DNA of 64,000 nt, taken from positions 2,356,001 through 2,420,000 of the forward strand of contig NZ_CP092535.1 of the NCBI RefSeq assembly GCF_022437945.1. The letters are read 5' to 3'. Below the pieces are notes generated by a model. That model saw only the letters and a program-made list of their open reading frames with translations, did no database searches and was not told the DNA's origin. Made by a program: the position numbers and the translations under genes. The DNA comes from Nocardioides sp. TF02-7. GTDB taxonomy: Bacteria; Actinomycetota; Actinomycetes; Propionibacteriales; Nocardioidaceae. Below are positions 8,690 to 19,754 of the stretch, in pieces. Numbering within the stretch: position 1 is the first letter of the stretch; each line of letters begins with the position of its first letter.

Positions 8690-10125
8690 ATGGGGACGAG
8701 CCGGCGGCTGACCGCCCGGGAGCTGATCGACCTGGTGCTCGACCCGGGTTCCTACGTCTCGTGGGACGGCCCGGTCGGCACCGAGCACCACCCGGACGGC
8801 TACCGGGCCGAGCTCCGGGCGGCGGCCGCGAAGGCGGGCACCGACGAGTCGGTGCTGACCGGCCGGGGCACGGTGCGGGGGCCGGCCCGTGGCGTTCGTG
8901 GTCAACGAGTTCCGCTTCCTCGCCGGCTCGATCGGCGTCGCCGCGGCGGAGCGGATCGCCGGCGCCGTGCGCCGCGCGACGGCGGAGGGGCTGCCGGTCC
9001 TGGCGAGCACCGCGTCGGGCGGCACCCGGATGCAGGAGGGCACCCCGGCGTTCGTGCGGATGGTGGAGATCTCCCGGGCCGTCATGGAGCACCGCGCGGC
9101 CGGCCTGCCCTACCTCGTCCACCTGCGGCACCCCCACGACCGGTGGGGTGTTCGCGTCGTGGGGCTCGCTCGGCCACGTCACGGTCGCCGAGCCCGGCGC
9201 CCTGGTGGGCTTCCTCGGACCGAAGGTGTTCGAGGCGCTCCACGGGCAGCCGTTCCCGGCCGGGGTCCAGGAGGCCGAGAACCTCGCCGCCAAGGGGGTG
9301 ATCGACGCCGTCGTGCCGAGCGAGGAGCTCCCGGCGCTGGTCGACGCGGCGCTGCGGGTGCTGGTCGACCCGCCGGGGCCGGCGGAGGGCAGTCGTCGTA
9401 CGCCGCTCGCCGCGGACGCCGCGGGCGTGCCGGCGTGGGAGTCGGTCGAGCGCACCCGCGCCGACGGCCGTGCGGGTGTCCGCGACCTGCTCCGCCACGG
9501 CGCCTCGGACACGCTGCGGCTGCGCGGCACCGACGAGGGCGAGCGGGACGACTCGGTGCTGATCGCGCTCACCCGGATCGACGGCGTGCCCTGCGTGCTG
9601 GTCGGGCAGGACCGCAGCCGCCAGACGCCCGCCACGCCCCTGGGCCCGGGCGCCCTCCGGGAGGCGCGGCGGGCGATGCGGCTGGCCGAGGAGCTGCGGC
9701 TCCCGCTGGTCACGGTGGTCGACACCCCCGGCGCCGAGCTGTCGCCCGAGGCCGAGGAGGGTGCGATCGCCGGCGAGATCGCCCGCTGCATCGGCACCCT
9801 GGTGACGATGACGGTGCCGACGCTCTCGGTCATCCTCGGCCAGGGCTGCGGCGGCGGGGCGCTCGCGCTGATGCCAGCCCGCACCGTGCTCGCCGCCCAG
9901 CACGCCTGGCTCTCGCCGCTGCCGCCGGAGGGCGCCAGCGCCATCGTCCACGGAGTCGTCGACCGGGCGCCGGAGGTGGCGGCGGCGCAGCGGGTGCGGG
10001 CCCTCGACCTGCTCGCCGACGGGATCGTCCACGCGGTGGTCCCCGAGGTCGACGGGGAGCCGCCCGCCGACCTGGCCCGCGCGGTCGCGGCGGAGGTCGG
10101 GGCGCGGCTGCGCGGCGCGTCGTAG
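8690..10125 (+). CDS. Fused acetyl/acyl-CoA carboxyltransferase (AccD-AccA type, frameshifted)
   Basis: Carboxyltransferase moving CO2 from carboxybiotin to an acyl-CoA. The first half is beta-type (FVVNEFRFLAGSIGVAAAERI; LASTASGGTRMQEG; HPTTGGVFASWGSLGH after correction). The second half is alpha-type (VTVVDTPGAELSPEAEE; ILGQGCGGGALALMP; SPLPPEGASAIVHG). Two shifts are seen, in the G5 run at 8877-8881 and the C5 run at 9131-9135; the corrected protein has about 477 residues. The N-terminal Cys4 zinc ribbon of bacterial AccD is absent. No biotin carrier or biotin carboxylase gene is nearby. The substrate could be acetyl-CoA or a longer acyl-CoA. Confidence 0.8.
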
Positions 10126-10188
10126 CCGGCCGGGGCGCGCCGCGGGCGGGCTCGGGTCGGGCCGGGTCGGAGCCGGGGGGTGACGTGA

Positions 10189-10264
10189 CGGGCAAAACCT
10201 CCACTTGTCCGGCATTGCTTTTGCCCGACAAGTTGAGGTTTCCCCGGTCGGCCGGGGAAACCTC
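10189..10264 (+). promoter_or_regulatory. Overlapping inverted repeats between carboxyltransferase and purA
   Basis: Three mutually exclusive stems share sequence. CGGGCAAAA (10189-10197) pairs with TTTTGCCCG (10219-10227). AAACCTCCACTTGTC (10195-10209) pairs with GACAAGTTGAGGTTT (10227-10241) with one mismatch. GAGGTTTCCCCGG (10235-10247) pairs perfectly with CCGGGGAAACCTC (10252-10264) around TCGG. The last may end carboxyltransferase transcription, but no T run follows. Confidence 0.65.
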
Positions 10265-10277
10265 ACGCGGCGCCTGG

Positions 10278-10319
10278 TTTGCGACCCGGTCACCCCACCC
10301 CCTACCGTTGGGTCGCAAA
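10278..10319 (+). promoter_or_regulatory. Probable purA promoter inside a 10-bp inverted repeat
   Basis: TTGCGA (10279-10284), 18 bases, then TACCGT (10303-10308) is a good -35/-10 pair. A perfect inverted repeat TTTGCGACCC (10278-10287) / GGGTCGCAAA (10310-10319) covers the -35 box and the start point, as an operator would. Confidence 0.55.
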
Positions 10320-10322
10320 GAG

Positions 10323-10342
10323 CCCGGTGCGATTGCACCGGG
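10323..10342 (+). promoter_or_regulatory. Hairpin in purA leader
   Basis: CCCGGTGC-GATT-GCACCGGG is a perfect 8-bp stem with a 4-base loop, followed by TCTTTCGACTTT, then GAGGAG (10355-10360) and the purA ATG. It lies inside the predicted 50-base leader and resembles an attenuator or stability stem. Confidence 0.6.
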
Positions 10343-10366
10343 TCTTTCGACTTTGAGGAGCGAGCG

Positions 10367-11652
<1,286 letters not shown>

Positions 11653-11656
11653 CCCG

Positions 11657-13712
11657 TCAGTCCACCGCCCGGAACGCGTCCTCGCACTCGCTGCCGCAGC
11701 GGAACCCGCCCCACGCCTCGGGCGCGGTGAACGACGACCCGTCGGAGAGCCGCACCTGCACCTCGATCTCCTCGTCCGCGGGGTCGAGGAGCTCGACGAG
11801 GTCGTCGTCGCCGTCGCCGTCGACGTCGGAGAGAGCCCGGGTCAGCACGCCGTCGCCGTAGAGGTGCTCGCGCGCCTCCGCCCGCGGCATCCGGTTGACG
11901 ATCCACGACCGGGGGTCCTCGATCGGGCCGCCGGCGACCTCGTAGACGAACGTGCGCCGGGTGGTGGCGTTGACGACGACGAGCTCGTCGGCGCCGTCGC
12001 CGTCGGGGTCGCCGACCAGCCACGGGGCGATGAACGGGTTGACCGACGTGCCGTCGAGGTCGCGGTGCGCCCACTCGACCAGCCGGCCGTCGTCCGCGGC
12101 GAGGACCCGCACCACGCCGGAGGTGTGCACCCCGTCGTCGGCCCAGTGCACGACCTCGTCGGTGCCGTCGCCGTCGAAGTCGCCGCTCCACTGGAAGCCG
12201 TCGGCGAGGTCGGAGGCGTACCACCGCTCCGGCTCGGCGAACCCGGCGCCGTCGGAGACCGCGACGTGGAAGGTGTCGCCGCCGTCGGGGCGGCCGCCGA
12301 GCAGCAGGTCGTCGAGGCCGTCGCCGGTCACGTCGGCGACGAGCGTCGCCGCGTTCGAGATGTCGAGCGTGCGGTCGAGGTCGAGCTGCTGGGTCCACCG
12401 CTCGCCGTCGCCCGGCACCACGACGACCGTCATCGGGTCGCCGGACCGGTGGTCGGTCCAGACGACGTCCGGCACTCCGTCGCCGTCGACGTCGCCGGCG
12501 CGGGCGAAGCCGTCCTCGCCGTCGCCGCGGACGGCTGCGTCGAAGAAGCTCCCGTTGGACGGGAGCGTCCAGGTGGGCAGCGGGCTCAGGTGCTCGAACC
12601 GGTCCTGCTGCACGACGACGTCGCCGTACCCGTTGCCGTCGACGTCGCCCGAGACCGGCACCTCCGCCTCGACCGGGTCCGGCGCGGGGTCCGGGTCGTC
12701 GCGGGAGACGAGGGCGGCGGTGGCGACCGCGCCGCCGACCAGCACCACGCCGGTCACGGCGGCCACCGCCGCGGGCAGCCGGCGCCGGCGCCGGGCCTGG
12801 GTGGCGGCGGCGCGCGGCGCGGTCGTGCCGGCCGGCGCGGGTGCGGCGTCGACCGGTCCGCGCTCGACGGTCTCCTCGGGAGCGCGCTGGGCCAGCTGCT
12901 CCAGCTCGGCGCGCACCGCTGCGGCGTCGGGGTGGCGGTCGGCCGGGTCCTTGGCCAGCAGCCGGGCGAGCACGGCGTTGACCTCGGCCACCAGCGGACC
13001 GGGACCGGGCAGCTGCGGCACCGGCGCCTGCACGTGGGCCAGGGCGACCTGCACGTCGCTGCCCTCGTACGGCGGCCGGCCGGTGAGGCAGGCCCACAGC
13101 AGGCAGCCGAGGGCGTAGAGGTCGCTCGCCGGGGTCGCCGGCGCACCCTCGGTGCGCTCGGGCGCGAGGTAGGCCCAGGTGCCGGCGACGACCCCCGTGG
13201 CGGTGCGGCCGTCGGTGGCGTCGGACCGGGCGATGCCGAAGTCGCACACGAAGGCGTGCACGTCGGGCGTGTTGAGGTCGCGGACCAGCACGTTGGCGGG
13301 CTTGACGTCGCGGTGCACGACGCCGCGCCGGTGGGCGTCGCCGAGCCCGCGCGCCACCTGGGCGCACAGGACCAGCGCGCTGCGCAGCCCCAGCGGCCCG
13401 CGGGCCAGGACGGCGGCGAGGTCGGTGCCGTCGACGTACTGGGTGACGATGAACGGCACGCCGTCCACCTCGTCGTGGTCGAGGATCTGCACGACGTGCG
13501 GTGAGTCCAGCCGGGTGAGGACGGTGGCCTCGTCGTGGAACCGCGCCAGGAACTCCCGGTCCGTGGCGAGGGGGGCCGGTGATCACCTTGACCGCGACCG
13601 TGCGGTCGAGGCGGGTGTCGGTGGCGGCGTAGACGACGCCCATGCCGCCCTGCCCGACCACCGACTCCAGTCGGTAGCGGCCGAGCTGCTCGCCGGGTTG
13701 CGGCACGCGCAT
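11657..13712 (-). CDS. Receptor Ser/Thr kinase with extracellular VCBS/FG-GAP repeats (copy 1)
   Basis: Membrane Hanks-type kinase of about 684 residues. The kinase domain has an intact glycine loop ([16 protein letters not shown]), VAVKVI lysine, [20 protein letters not shown] and YLAPERT. A Pro/Ala/Arg linker leads to one membrane helix ([18 protein letters not shown]), then an external domain with repeated calcium-type loops ([45 protein letters not shown]), typical of VCBS/FG-GAP propeller blades. It ends [11 protein letters not shown], a Cys pair shared with its neighbours. One extra base lies in G6 at 13570-13575. GGAGGAG precedes ATG 13712. Last gene of a three-kinase run, 17 bp after the previous stop. 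The ligand and targets are unknown. Confidence 0.88.
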
Positions 13713-13729
13713 GGAGGTCTCCTCCGGGG

Positions 13730-15954
13730 TCACAGGATGGACGGCTCGACGTTGGCGACGAGCTCGTAGGCGGGGCAGGGGTCGGTGGCGCACGGGAGGG
13801 AGCCCCACTCCTCGTACTCGGCGAAGCCGCTGCCGTCGGAGGTCGCCACCCCGACCGCGATGCCGTTGTCGTCGGCCACCCGCGCGAGCGCGACGAGGTC
13901 GTCGTCGCCGTCGCCGTCGACGTCGGAGAGGGCCTGGCGGAACCACGGCGCCCCCTCCCTGAAGACGGTCCGCTCCCAGTCCTTCTCGCCGACGGAGCCG
14001 GCCCACCACTCGGCCGGCTCGCCGAAGGCCCCGTCGGCCTGCTCCAGGACGCCGATCGAGCCGCGCCGCCCGTTGGTGACGACCACCTCGTCCTGTCCGT
14101 CGCCGTCGGGGTCGCCGGCGACGAACCAGCCGACGCCCCAGACGTCCACGTCGAGCTCCGTCGGCTCGTGCGCCGTGAAGGTGCCGTCGTCGTTGATGAT
14201 CGCCTCGACCCGCACCTGGGTGACCCCGTTGCCGCGCAGCGTGTTGGTGGCCCGGAACAGGTCGTCGTCGCCGTCGCCGTCGAAGTCGCCGACGCCGGTG
14301 ACGGGGTGCTCGCTCCGCCCGAGGTCGAGCACCTGCTCGACCTCGGCGAACGTGTCCTCGCCCTCGCGCTCCACCGACCGCGCGACGTGGACGGTGATGG
14401 TGAAGCGTTCGTCGTCGGTGTCCTCGAGGGTGCGGCTCCCGACCAGGAGGTCGTGCCGCCCGTCGCCGTCGACGTCGGCGAGGTAGGGCACCAGGTTGTC
14501 CCACTTCCGGAGGGCGGAGAGCTGCTGGGTGTGCTCCCCAGATCTGCTCGCGCCCGGCGGTGACCACGCGGACCAGGAAGCTGCCGGCGTTGTCGCCGGC
14601 CGCGAACCAGACCTGGTCGGTCCGGCCGTCACCGTCGACGTCGCCGAGCAGGGCGCGACCGGTCTCGCTGCCCGCGGCGGTCGCCGGCTCGAGACCGGTG
14701 CCGGTCGAGAGCGCCTGGAACAGCTGGCCGTTCGTGTCGAACGTGCGGACCTGCGCCGCGAGGTCGCCCAGCCCGTCGCCGTCGACGTCGCCGGTGACCA
14801 GCGCCGGCACCTCGTCCCCGCCGTCCCCGCCGCTCCCACCGGCAGGATCGTCAGCGTCGTCTCCGTCGAGGGCGACCAGCCCCGCCCAGGTCGCCGCGCC
14901 CCCGAGGAGCGCGACGGCCACGACGACGCCGACGAGCAGCGGCCAACGGCGGCGACGCCGCGCCGCGGGCGGGTCGGCCTCCCGGGGCTCGGTGGCGGGG
15001 AGCGGCGCGGCGCCGCCCGGGGCGGGCGGCGGCGCCGTGGGCGGCGGGAGGAGGCGCCGTCGGCGCGGACCGGACGGCCGTGCTCGCCGCCCCGCCGACG
15101 GGGCCCTCGACCACGGCGTCGGGCGCCGTGGCCGCGAGCCGCTCGAGGTCGGCGGCCAGCGCGGCGCCGTCGGGGTGCCGGTCGGCGGGGTCCTTCGCCA
15201 GCGCCCGGGCGAGGACCCGGTTGAGCGCGGTGACCGGCTCGTCGTCGCCGGGCAGCTGCGGGACCGGCGCGCTGGCGTGGGCGATCGCCATCTCGACCTG
15301 GCTGCCGGTGTAGGGCTCGCGCCCGGTCAGGCAGGTCCACAGCACGCAGCCCACCGCGTAGAGGTCGCTCGCCGGCACCGCGGGGTCGCCGAGGGTCCGC
15401 TCCGGGGCGAGGTAGGCCCACGTGCCGGCGACCATCCCGGTCTGGGTCCGGTGGCTCGCGGCGTCGGAGAGCGCGATGCCGAAGTCGCACAGGTAGGCGT
15501 GCTCGTCGTCGCCCGTCCCGGCGAGGAGCACGTTGCCCGGCTTCACGTCGCGGTGCAGCACCCCCGCACGGTGGGCGTCGTCGAGGCCCCGGGCGAGCTG
15601 GGCGCACAGCCGCAGCGCCCGTCGTACGGGCAACCGGCCCTCCGCCGCCACCAGCGACCCGAGGTCGGTGCCGGGGACGAGCTGGGTGACGATGTAGGGC
15701 AGCCCGTCGACCTCGTCGTGGTCGTGGATCTGCACGATCCAGGGCGACTGCACCCGCGACATGGCGAGCGCCTCGTGCTGGAAGCGCCGGCGGTACTCCT
15801 CGGTGGCGGCGAGCGGCCCCGTGATCACCTTCAGCGCCACCTCCCGTCCGAGCCGGAGGTCGGTCGCGGCGTAGACGACACCCATGCCGCCCTGACCGAT
15901 CACGCGGTCGATGCGGTAGCGGCCGAGCGTGCTCCCGGGCTGCGGGACGTGCAT
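13730..15954 (-). CDS. Receptor Ser/Thr kinase with extracellular VCBS/FG-GAP repeats (copy 2)
   Basis: About 740 residues after correcting two insertions (near 15050 and 14535). The cytoplasmic kinase is catalytically complete: [51 protein letters not shown], and the C-lobe ending [10 protein letters not shown] Pro/Ala-rich linker and one membrane helix ([18 protein letters not shown]) follow, then VCBS-type blades ([54 protein letters not shown]). It ends [14 protein letters not shown], carrying the conserved Cys pair. It sits 27 bp after the pseudokinase gene in the same direction, so the three are probably co-transcribed. Confidence 0.88.
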
Positions 15955-15981
15955 CCGTGACCTCTGCTTCGTCGGGTCGGG

Positions 15982-18088
15982 CTAGTACGCCGGGGTGACC
16001 GGGCTGTAGTCCTTGCTGCAGTCGGCGCCGCACTCGAACCGTCCCCACGGGGCCGGCGGGGCGAGCTCGCCGTCCTGCGCGAGCCGGACCGTCACCGGAC
16101 GGCTGTCGGCGTCGACCCCCTCGAAGTCGCCGAACCGCAGGAAGACGAGGTCGTCGTCGCCGTCGCCGTCGACGTCGGACATCACCCAGTCGGCGGTCGC
16201 GGCCTGCGTGTAGCTCTGGTAGCGGCGCTGCCAGGCGCGGTTGTCGGCGCCGGCCGGCCAGATGACCTCGACGTCGGCCGACGACGGGTCGGCGAGGTCC
16301 ACGGTGGCGAAGCCGTCGGGGCCGACGAGCAGCGGGTCGTCGTCGCCGTCGCCGTCGAGGTCGCCGTAGAGCCGGACGCCCTGGGGGGTAGCGGTCGGCC
16401 GGGAGCGGCCGGAGGTCGCCCTGGTCGGCGAGCGCGGTGCCGTCGGAGGTGATCAGCTGGAGGGAGATGGTCCACGGCTGCTGGCCGTCACCGGGGCCGT
16501 CGCCCTCGATCGCCGCGAGCAGGTCGTGGTGGCCGTCGCCGTCGAAGTCGGCGACGTCGAGCTGGACGATGTCGGCCTCGTGGTCGCCGGCGTACCACTC
16601 CTCGGGCTCGGCGAACGCGCCCTCCTCGGCGAGCCCCACGAAGACCCGGATCACGCCGTCGGTGATGTAGCCGTCGTGGACGACCAGGTCGGCGCGGTCG
16701 TCCTGGTCCAGGTCGCCGAAGAGCACCGTGACGTTGTCGCCCGCGCCCCAGCGCGTGTCCTGGTACTGGATCTCCTGGTGCCAGGGCTCGCCCTCGGCCG
16801 GCACCACGTCGATGACCAGCGTGTCGTCGATCTCGGCGAACGCGGTGGTGAAGACCCGGTCGAGGGCGCCGTCGCCGTCGACGTCGGCGAGGTGGAGGTC
16901 CGGGTTGCTGTCGACGAGGACCTGGTCGGGGTAGGTCTCGCGGACCGGCTCCCCGACGCCCTCGTCGCCGGAGGGGAGGGTCACGATCTCGCCGGTCGCG
17001 GTCCAGGCCTCGGGGTCGAAGCCGTCAAGCACCACGTCGCCGCGCCCGTCGCCGTCGACGTCGCCGGTGACCCGCTCCGGGGCCGCCGCCGGGCTGTCGC
17101 CGTCGGCTCCGCCGCCCTCGTCGTCACCGGACAGCAGGGTCCAGGCCACCCCGCCGCCGACGACGACCAGGGCGACCGCGACGGCGACCAGGCCGACGAC
17201 GAGCCCGCGCCGGCGTGGCGGGGCGGCAGGCGGAGGGGGCGGAGGCGGGAGGAACGGGGGAGGCGGGGTCCCGGCGGGGGGTGACCGCCGTCGGAGCGGC
17301 CGGCGGCGGCGCGGGAGCGGGCGGCGGTGGTACGGCGGGGGCGGATGCGGGTCGGCTCGACCGGCGGCGTGGCCCGGGCCGCGAGGTCCGCGAGCCGGGC
17401 GCGCAGCGCGCCCGCGTCCGCGGGGCGGGCGGCCGGGTCGGGGCCGAGCAGGCCGCCGAGCACCTCGTCGATGCCGGACCCGAAGGTGCCCGGCGCGGGC
17501 GGGGGCCGGGTCGGGGCCAGGGTCGGAGCCGGTGAGGGCGGCGACCAGCACGCGGCCGACACCGCGGAGGTCGGCGTCGGCACCGGTCGGGCGGTCGCCG
17601 TCGAGCAGCGGGAAGCCGGTGAGCCACGCGTGGGACCGCTCGGTGCCGGCGTCGCGCACCAGCACGTTCTCCGGCCGCAGGTCGCCGTGGACCAGGCCGT
17701 GGCGGTGGGCGTCGGCCAGGCCGGCCGCCACCTGCTCGGCCAGGAGCAGCGCCGCGCGCCGCGGCAGCGGGCCGTGCTGCGCGAGCCAGGAGCCGAGGTC
17801 GCCCCCGTCGACGTGCTGGCTCACCAGGTAGGGAGGAGTGGCGTCCGCGTCGTGGTCGTGCAGCGAGGCGACGTAGGGCGAGGACAGGGTCGAGAGCCGG
17901 GTGGCGGCCGCGCGCAGGGAGTCGGCGAACCCGGGCCGGCCGGCCAGCTCGGGGTGGACCACGGTCAGCGTCACCGTGCGCTGCAACCTGGGGTCGGTGG
18001 CGGCGCAGACCAGCCCGACGGCGTCCTGCCCGACGACCCGCTCGATGCGGTAGCGACCGACGTGGTCGCCAGGACGAGGTGCCCCCAT
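15982..18088 (-). CDS. Predicted receptor pseudokinase with VCBS/FG-GAP repeats (copy 3)
   Basis: Same layout as the two kinases downstream, about 700 residues, but catalytic residues are missing. The glycine loop is GQDAVGLVCAATD, the ATP-binding lysine position reads TVTLTVVHPEL (Lys replaced), HRD-K is HGDLRPEN, and the DFG position reads WLTGFPLLDG, so the metal-binding Asp is lost. This holds within the first, unbroken part of the frame and so is not a frameshift artefact. A Pro/Arg linker, one membrane helix (GLVVGLVAVAVALVVVGGGV) and DVDGDG/DFDGDG blades follow, ending RFECGADCSKDY. About four indels interrupt the rest. First gene of the kinase run; likely a regulatory partner or decoy sensor. 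Confidence 0.8.
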
Positions 18089-18265
18089 GCGTCTAACCCC
18101 CGGACTCTCAACGCGACTCGAACGGGGGTCAGTCTGCCCGACCGTCCGGTTCTCGAACCTCGCCGGGGGCGCGGGCGCCGACTCGTACGCACCAGGGACG
18201 CACCAGGGACGCACCGGACCGCCGCGGGGGAGCCGGCGACCGCGGGCGCGCGGGGCGCCGGCCCG

Positions 18266-18271
18266 TAGGAT
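18266..18271 (+). promoter_or_regulatory. -10 element, leaderless promoter of purD
   Basis: TAGGAT, 8 bases, then GTG 18280. It lies in the 191-bp divergent gap between the pseudokinase gene and purD; no other element is evident there. Confidence 0.6.
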
Positions 18272-18279
18272 CGGCGTTC

Positions 18280-19563
18280 GTGTCCAGCGAACTGAGCGTC
18301 CTGGTGGTCGGCAGCGGCGGGCGCGAGCACGCGCTCGCGCTCGCCCTGGCGCGGGACCCGGCGGTCGCCGCCGTGCACGCCGCTCCCGGCAACCCCGGGA
18401 TGGCGGCGGTCGCGACCCTGCACGAGGTCGACCCGATGTCCGCCGCCGCGGTGACCGACCTGGCCCGCCGCACCGGCGTCGACCTGGTCGTCGTCGGGCC
18501 CGAGGCGCCGCTGGTCGCCGGCGTGGCCGACGCGCTCGCCGACGCCGGCATCGCCTGCTTCGGCCCGTCCGCGGCGGCGGCCCGGCTCGAGGGCTCGAAG
18601 GCGTTCTCGAAGGAGGTGATGGCCGCCGCCGGCGTGCCGACCGCCCGGGCGCGCACGTGCACCACGCCGGAGGAGGTGGCGGCCGCGCTCGACGAGCTCG
18701 GCTCGCCGTACGTCGTCAAGCACGACGCGCTGGCCGCGGGCAAGGGGGTCGTGGTGACCCGCGACCGCGACGAGGCGCTCGCGCACGCCGCGGCGTGCGG
18801 CCGGGTGGTCGTCGAGGAGTTCCTCGACGGGCCGGAGGTGTCGCTGTTCGCGGTCTGCGACGGCACGACCGCCCGCGCCCTGCAGCCCGCACAGGACTTC
18901 AAGCGGATCCACGACGGCGGCCGCGGCCCCAACACCGGCGGGATGGGGTCCTACACGCCGCTCGGGTGGGCGCAGCCGGACCTCGCCGAGCGGGTGGTCG
19001 AGGCGGTCGTGGAGCCGACGCTCCGCGAGATGGCGCGCCGGGGTGCGCCGTTCGTCGGCTGCCTCTACGTCGGCCTCGCGCTCACCGCGGACGGCCCGCG
19101 GGTGATCGAGTACAACTGTCGTTTCGGCGACCCCGACGTCCAGCCCGTGCTGGCGCTGCTCGACTCGCCGCTCGGCGTGCTGCTGCACGCCGCCGCCCGC
19201 GGCCGGCTGGCCGACGTGTCGCCGCCGCGGTTCGGCGCCGGCGCCGCCGTCAGCGTCGTGCTCGCCTCGGCCGGCTACCCGGCATCGTCGTCGAAGGGCG
19301 ACGTCATCACCGGCGTCGCGGACGCCGACGCCCTGCCCGGCGTCGACGTCATCCACGCCGGCACCGCCCTGACGGAGGACGGCCGGCTGGTGACCGCCGG
19401 CGGCCGGGTGCTCGCCGTCCGCGCCGTCGGCACCGACGTCGCCGACGCCCGCGCCCGCGCCTACGCCGCCGCCGACCTGATCTCCTTCCCCGGCCTCCAG
19501 CGCCGCTCCGACATCGCCGCCGAGCCCCTCGGCGTCGTCGAGGGTGCCGCCGTCCGCGGTTGA
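18280..19563 (+). CDS. purD: Phosphoribosylamine-glycine ligase
   Basis: GAR synthetase, an ATP-grasp enzyme that joins glycine to 5-phosphoribosylamine in purine synthesis. The 427-residue frame is intact. It begins with LVVGSGGREHALALALARDP, has PGNPGM, the family loop GPEAPLVAG, the ATP-grasp PYVVKHDALAAGKGVVVT, the PurD signature RIHDGGRGPNTGGMGSYTP and the metal site VIEYNCRFGDPDVQPVL. GTG 18280 is set by the TAGGAT box. Its stop codon opens the 22-bp repeat array that precedes purB. Confidence 0.96.
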   Translation: MSSELSVLVVGSGGREHALALALARDPAVAAVHAAPGNPGMAAVATLHEVDPMSAAAVTDLARRTGVDLVVVGPEAPLVAGVADALADAGIACFGPSAAAARLEGSKAFSKEVMAAAGVPTARARTCTTPEEVAAALDELGSPYVVKHDALAAGKGVVVTRDRDEALAHAAACGRVVVEEFLDGPEVSLFAVCDGTTARALQPAQDFKRIHDGGRGPNTGGMGSYTPLGWAQPDLAERVVEAVVEPTLREMARRGAPFVGCLYVGLALTADGPRVIEYNCRFGDPDVQPVLALLDSPLGVLLHAAARGRLADVSPPRFGAGAAVSVVLASAGYPASSSKGDVITGVADADALPGVDVIHAGTALTEDGRLVTAGGRVLAVRAVGTDVADARARAYAAADLISFPGLQRRSDIAAEPLGVVEGAAVRG

Positions 19564-19735
19564 GTCGGGTGTCGTGGTGGGTTGAATCGGCCCTCGTGGT
19601 GGGTTGAATGGGCCCCCGTGGCGCGTCGAATCGGCCCCCGTGGCGCGTCGAATCGGCCCTCGTGGTGGGTTGAGTCGGCCCTCGTGGTGCGTCGAGTCTG
19701 CCCTCGTGGTCGCCCGAGTCCGGCCTCGTGGCGGT
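19560..19735 (+). repeat. Eight tandem 22-bp repeats between purD and purB
   Basis: Eight contiguous units of exactly 22 bp start at the purD stop codon. The unit consensus is TYGARTCGGCCC followed by YCGTGGYGSG. Units 2 to 6 are the closest; units 1, 7 and 8 drift. There are no spacers, and the period is close to two turns of the double helix. It ends 19 bp before the purB start. Confidence 0.9.
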
Positions 19736-19754
19736 CGTGGGAGAATCGTGCCCC

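Noticed and set aside
10235..10264. Rho-independent terminator
   Set aside because: The stem is perfect, but no T run follows; kept only as a possible structured element.
19560..19735. CRISPR array
   Set aside because: Units are contiguous with no spacers, and no cas gene is present.
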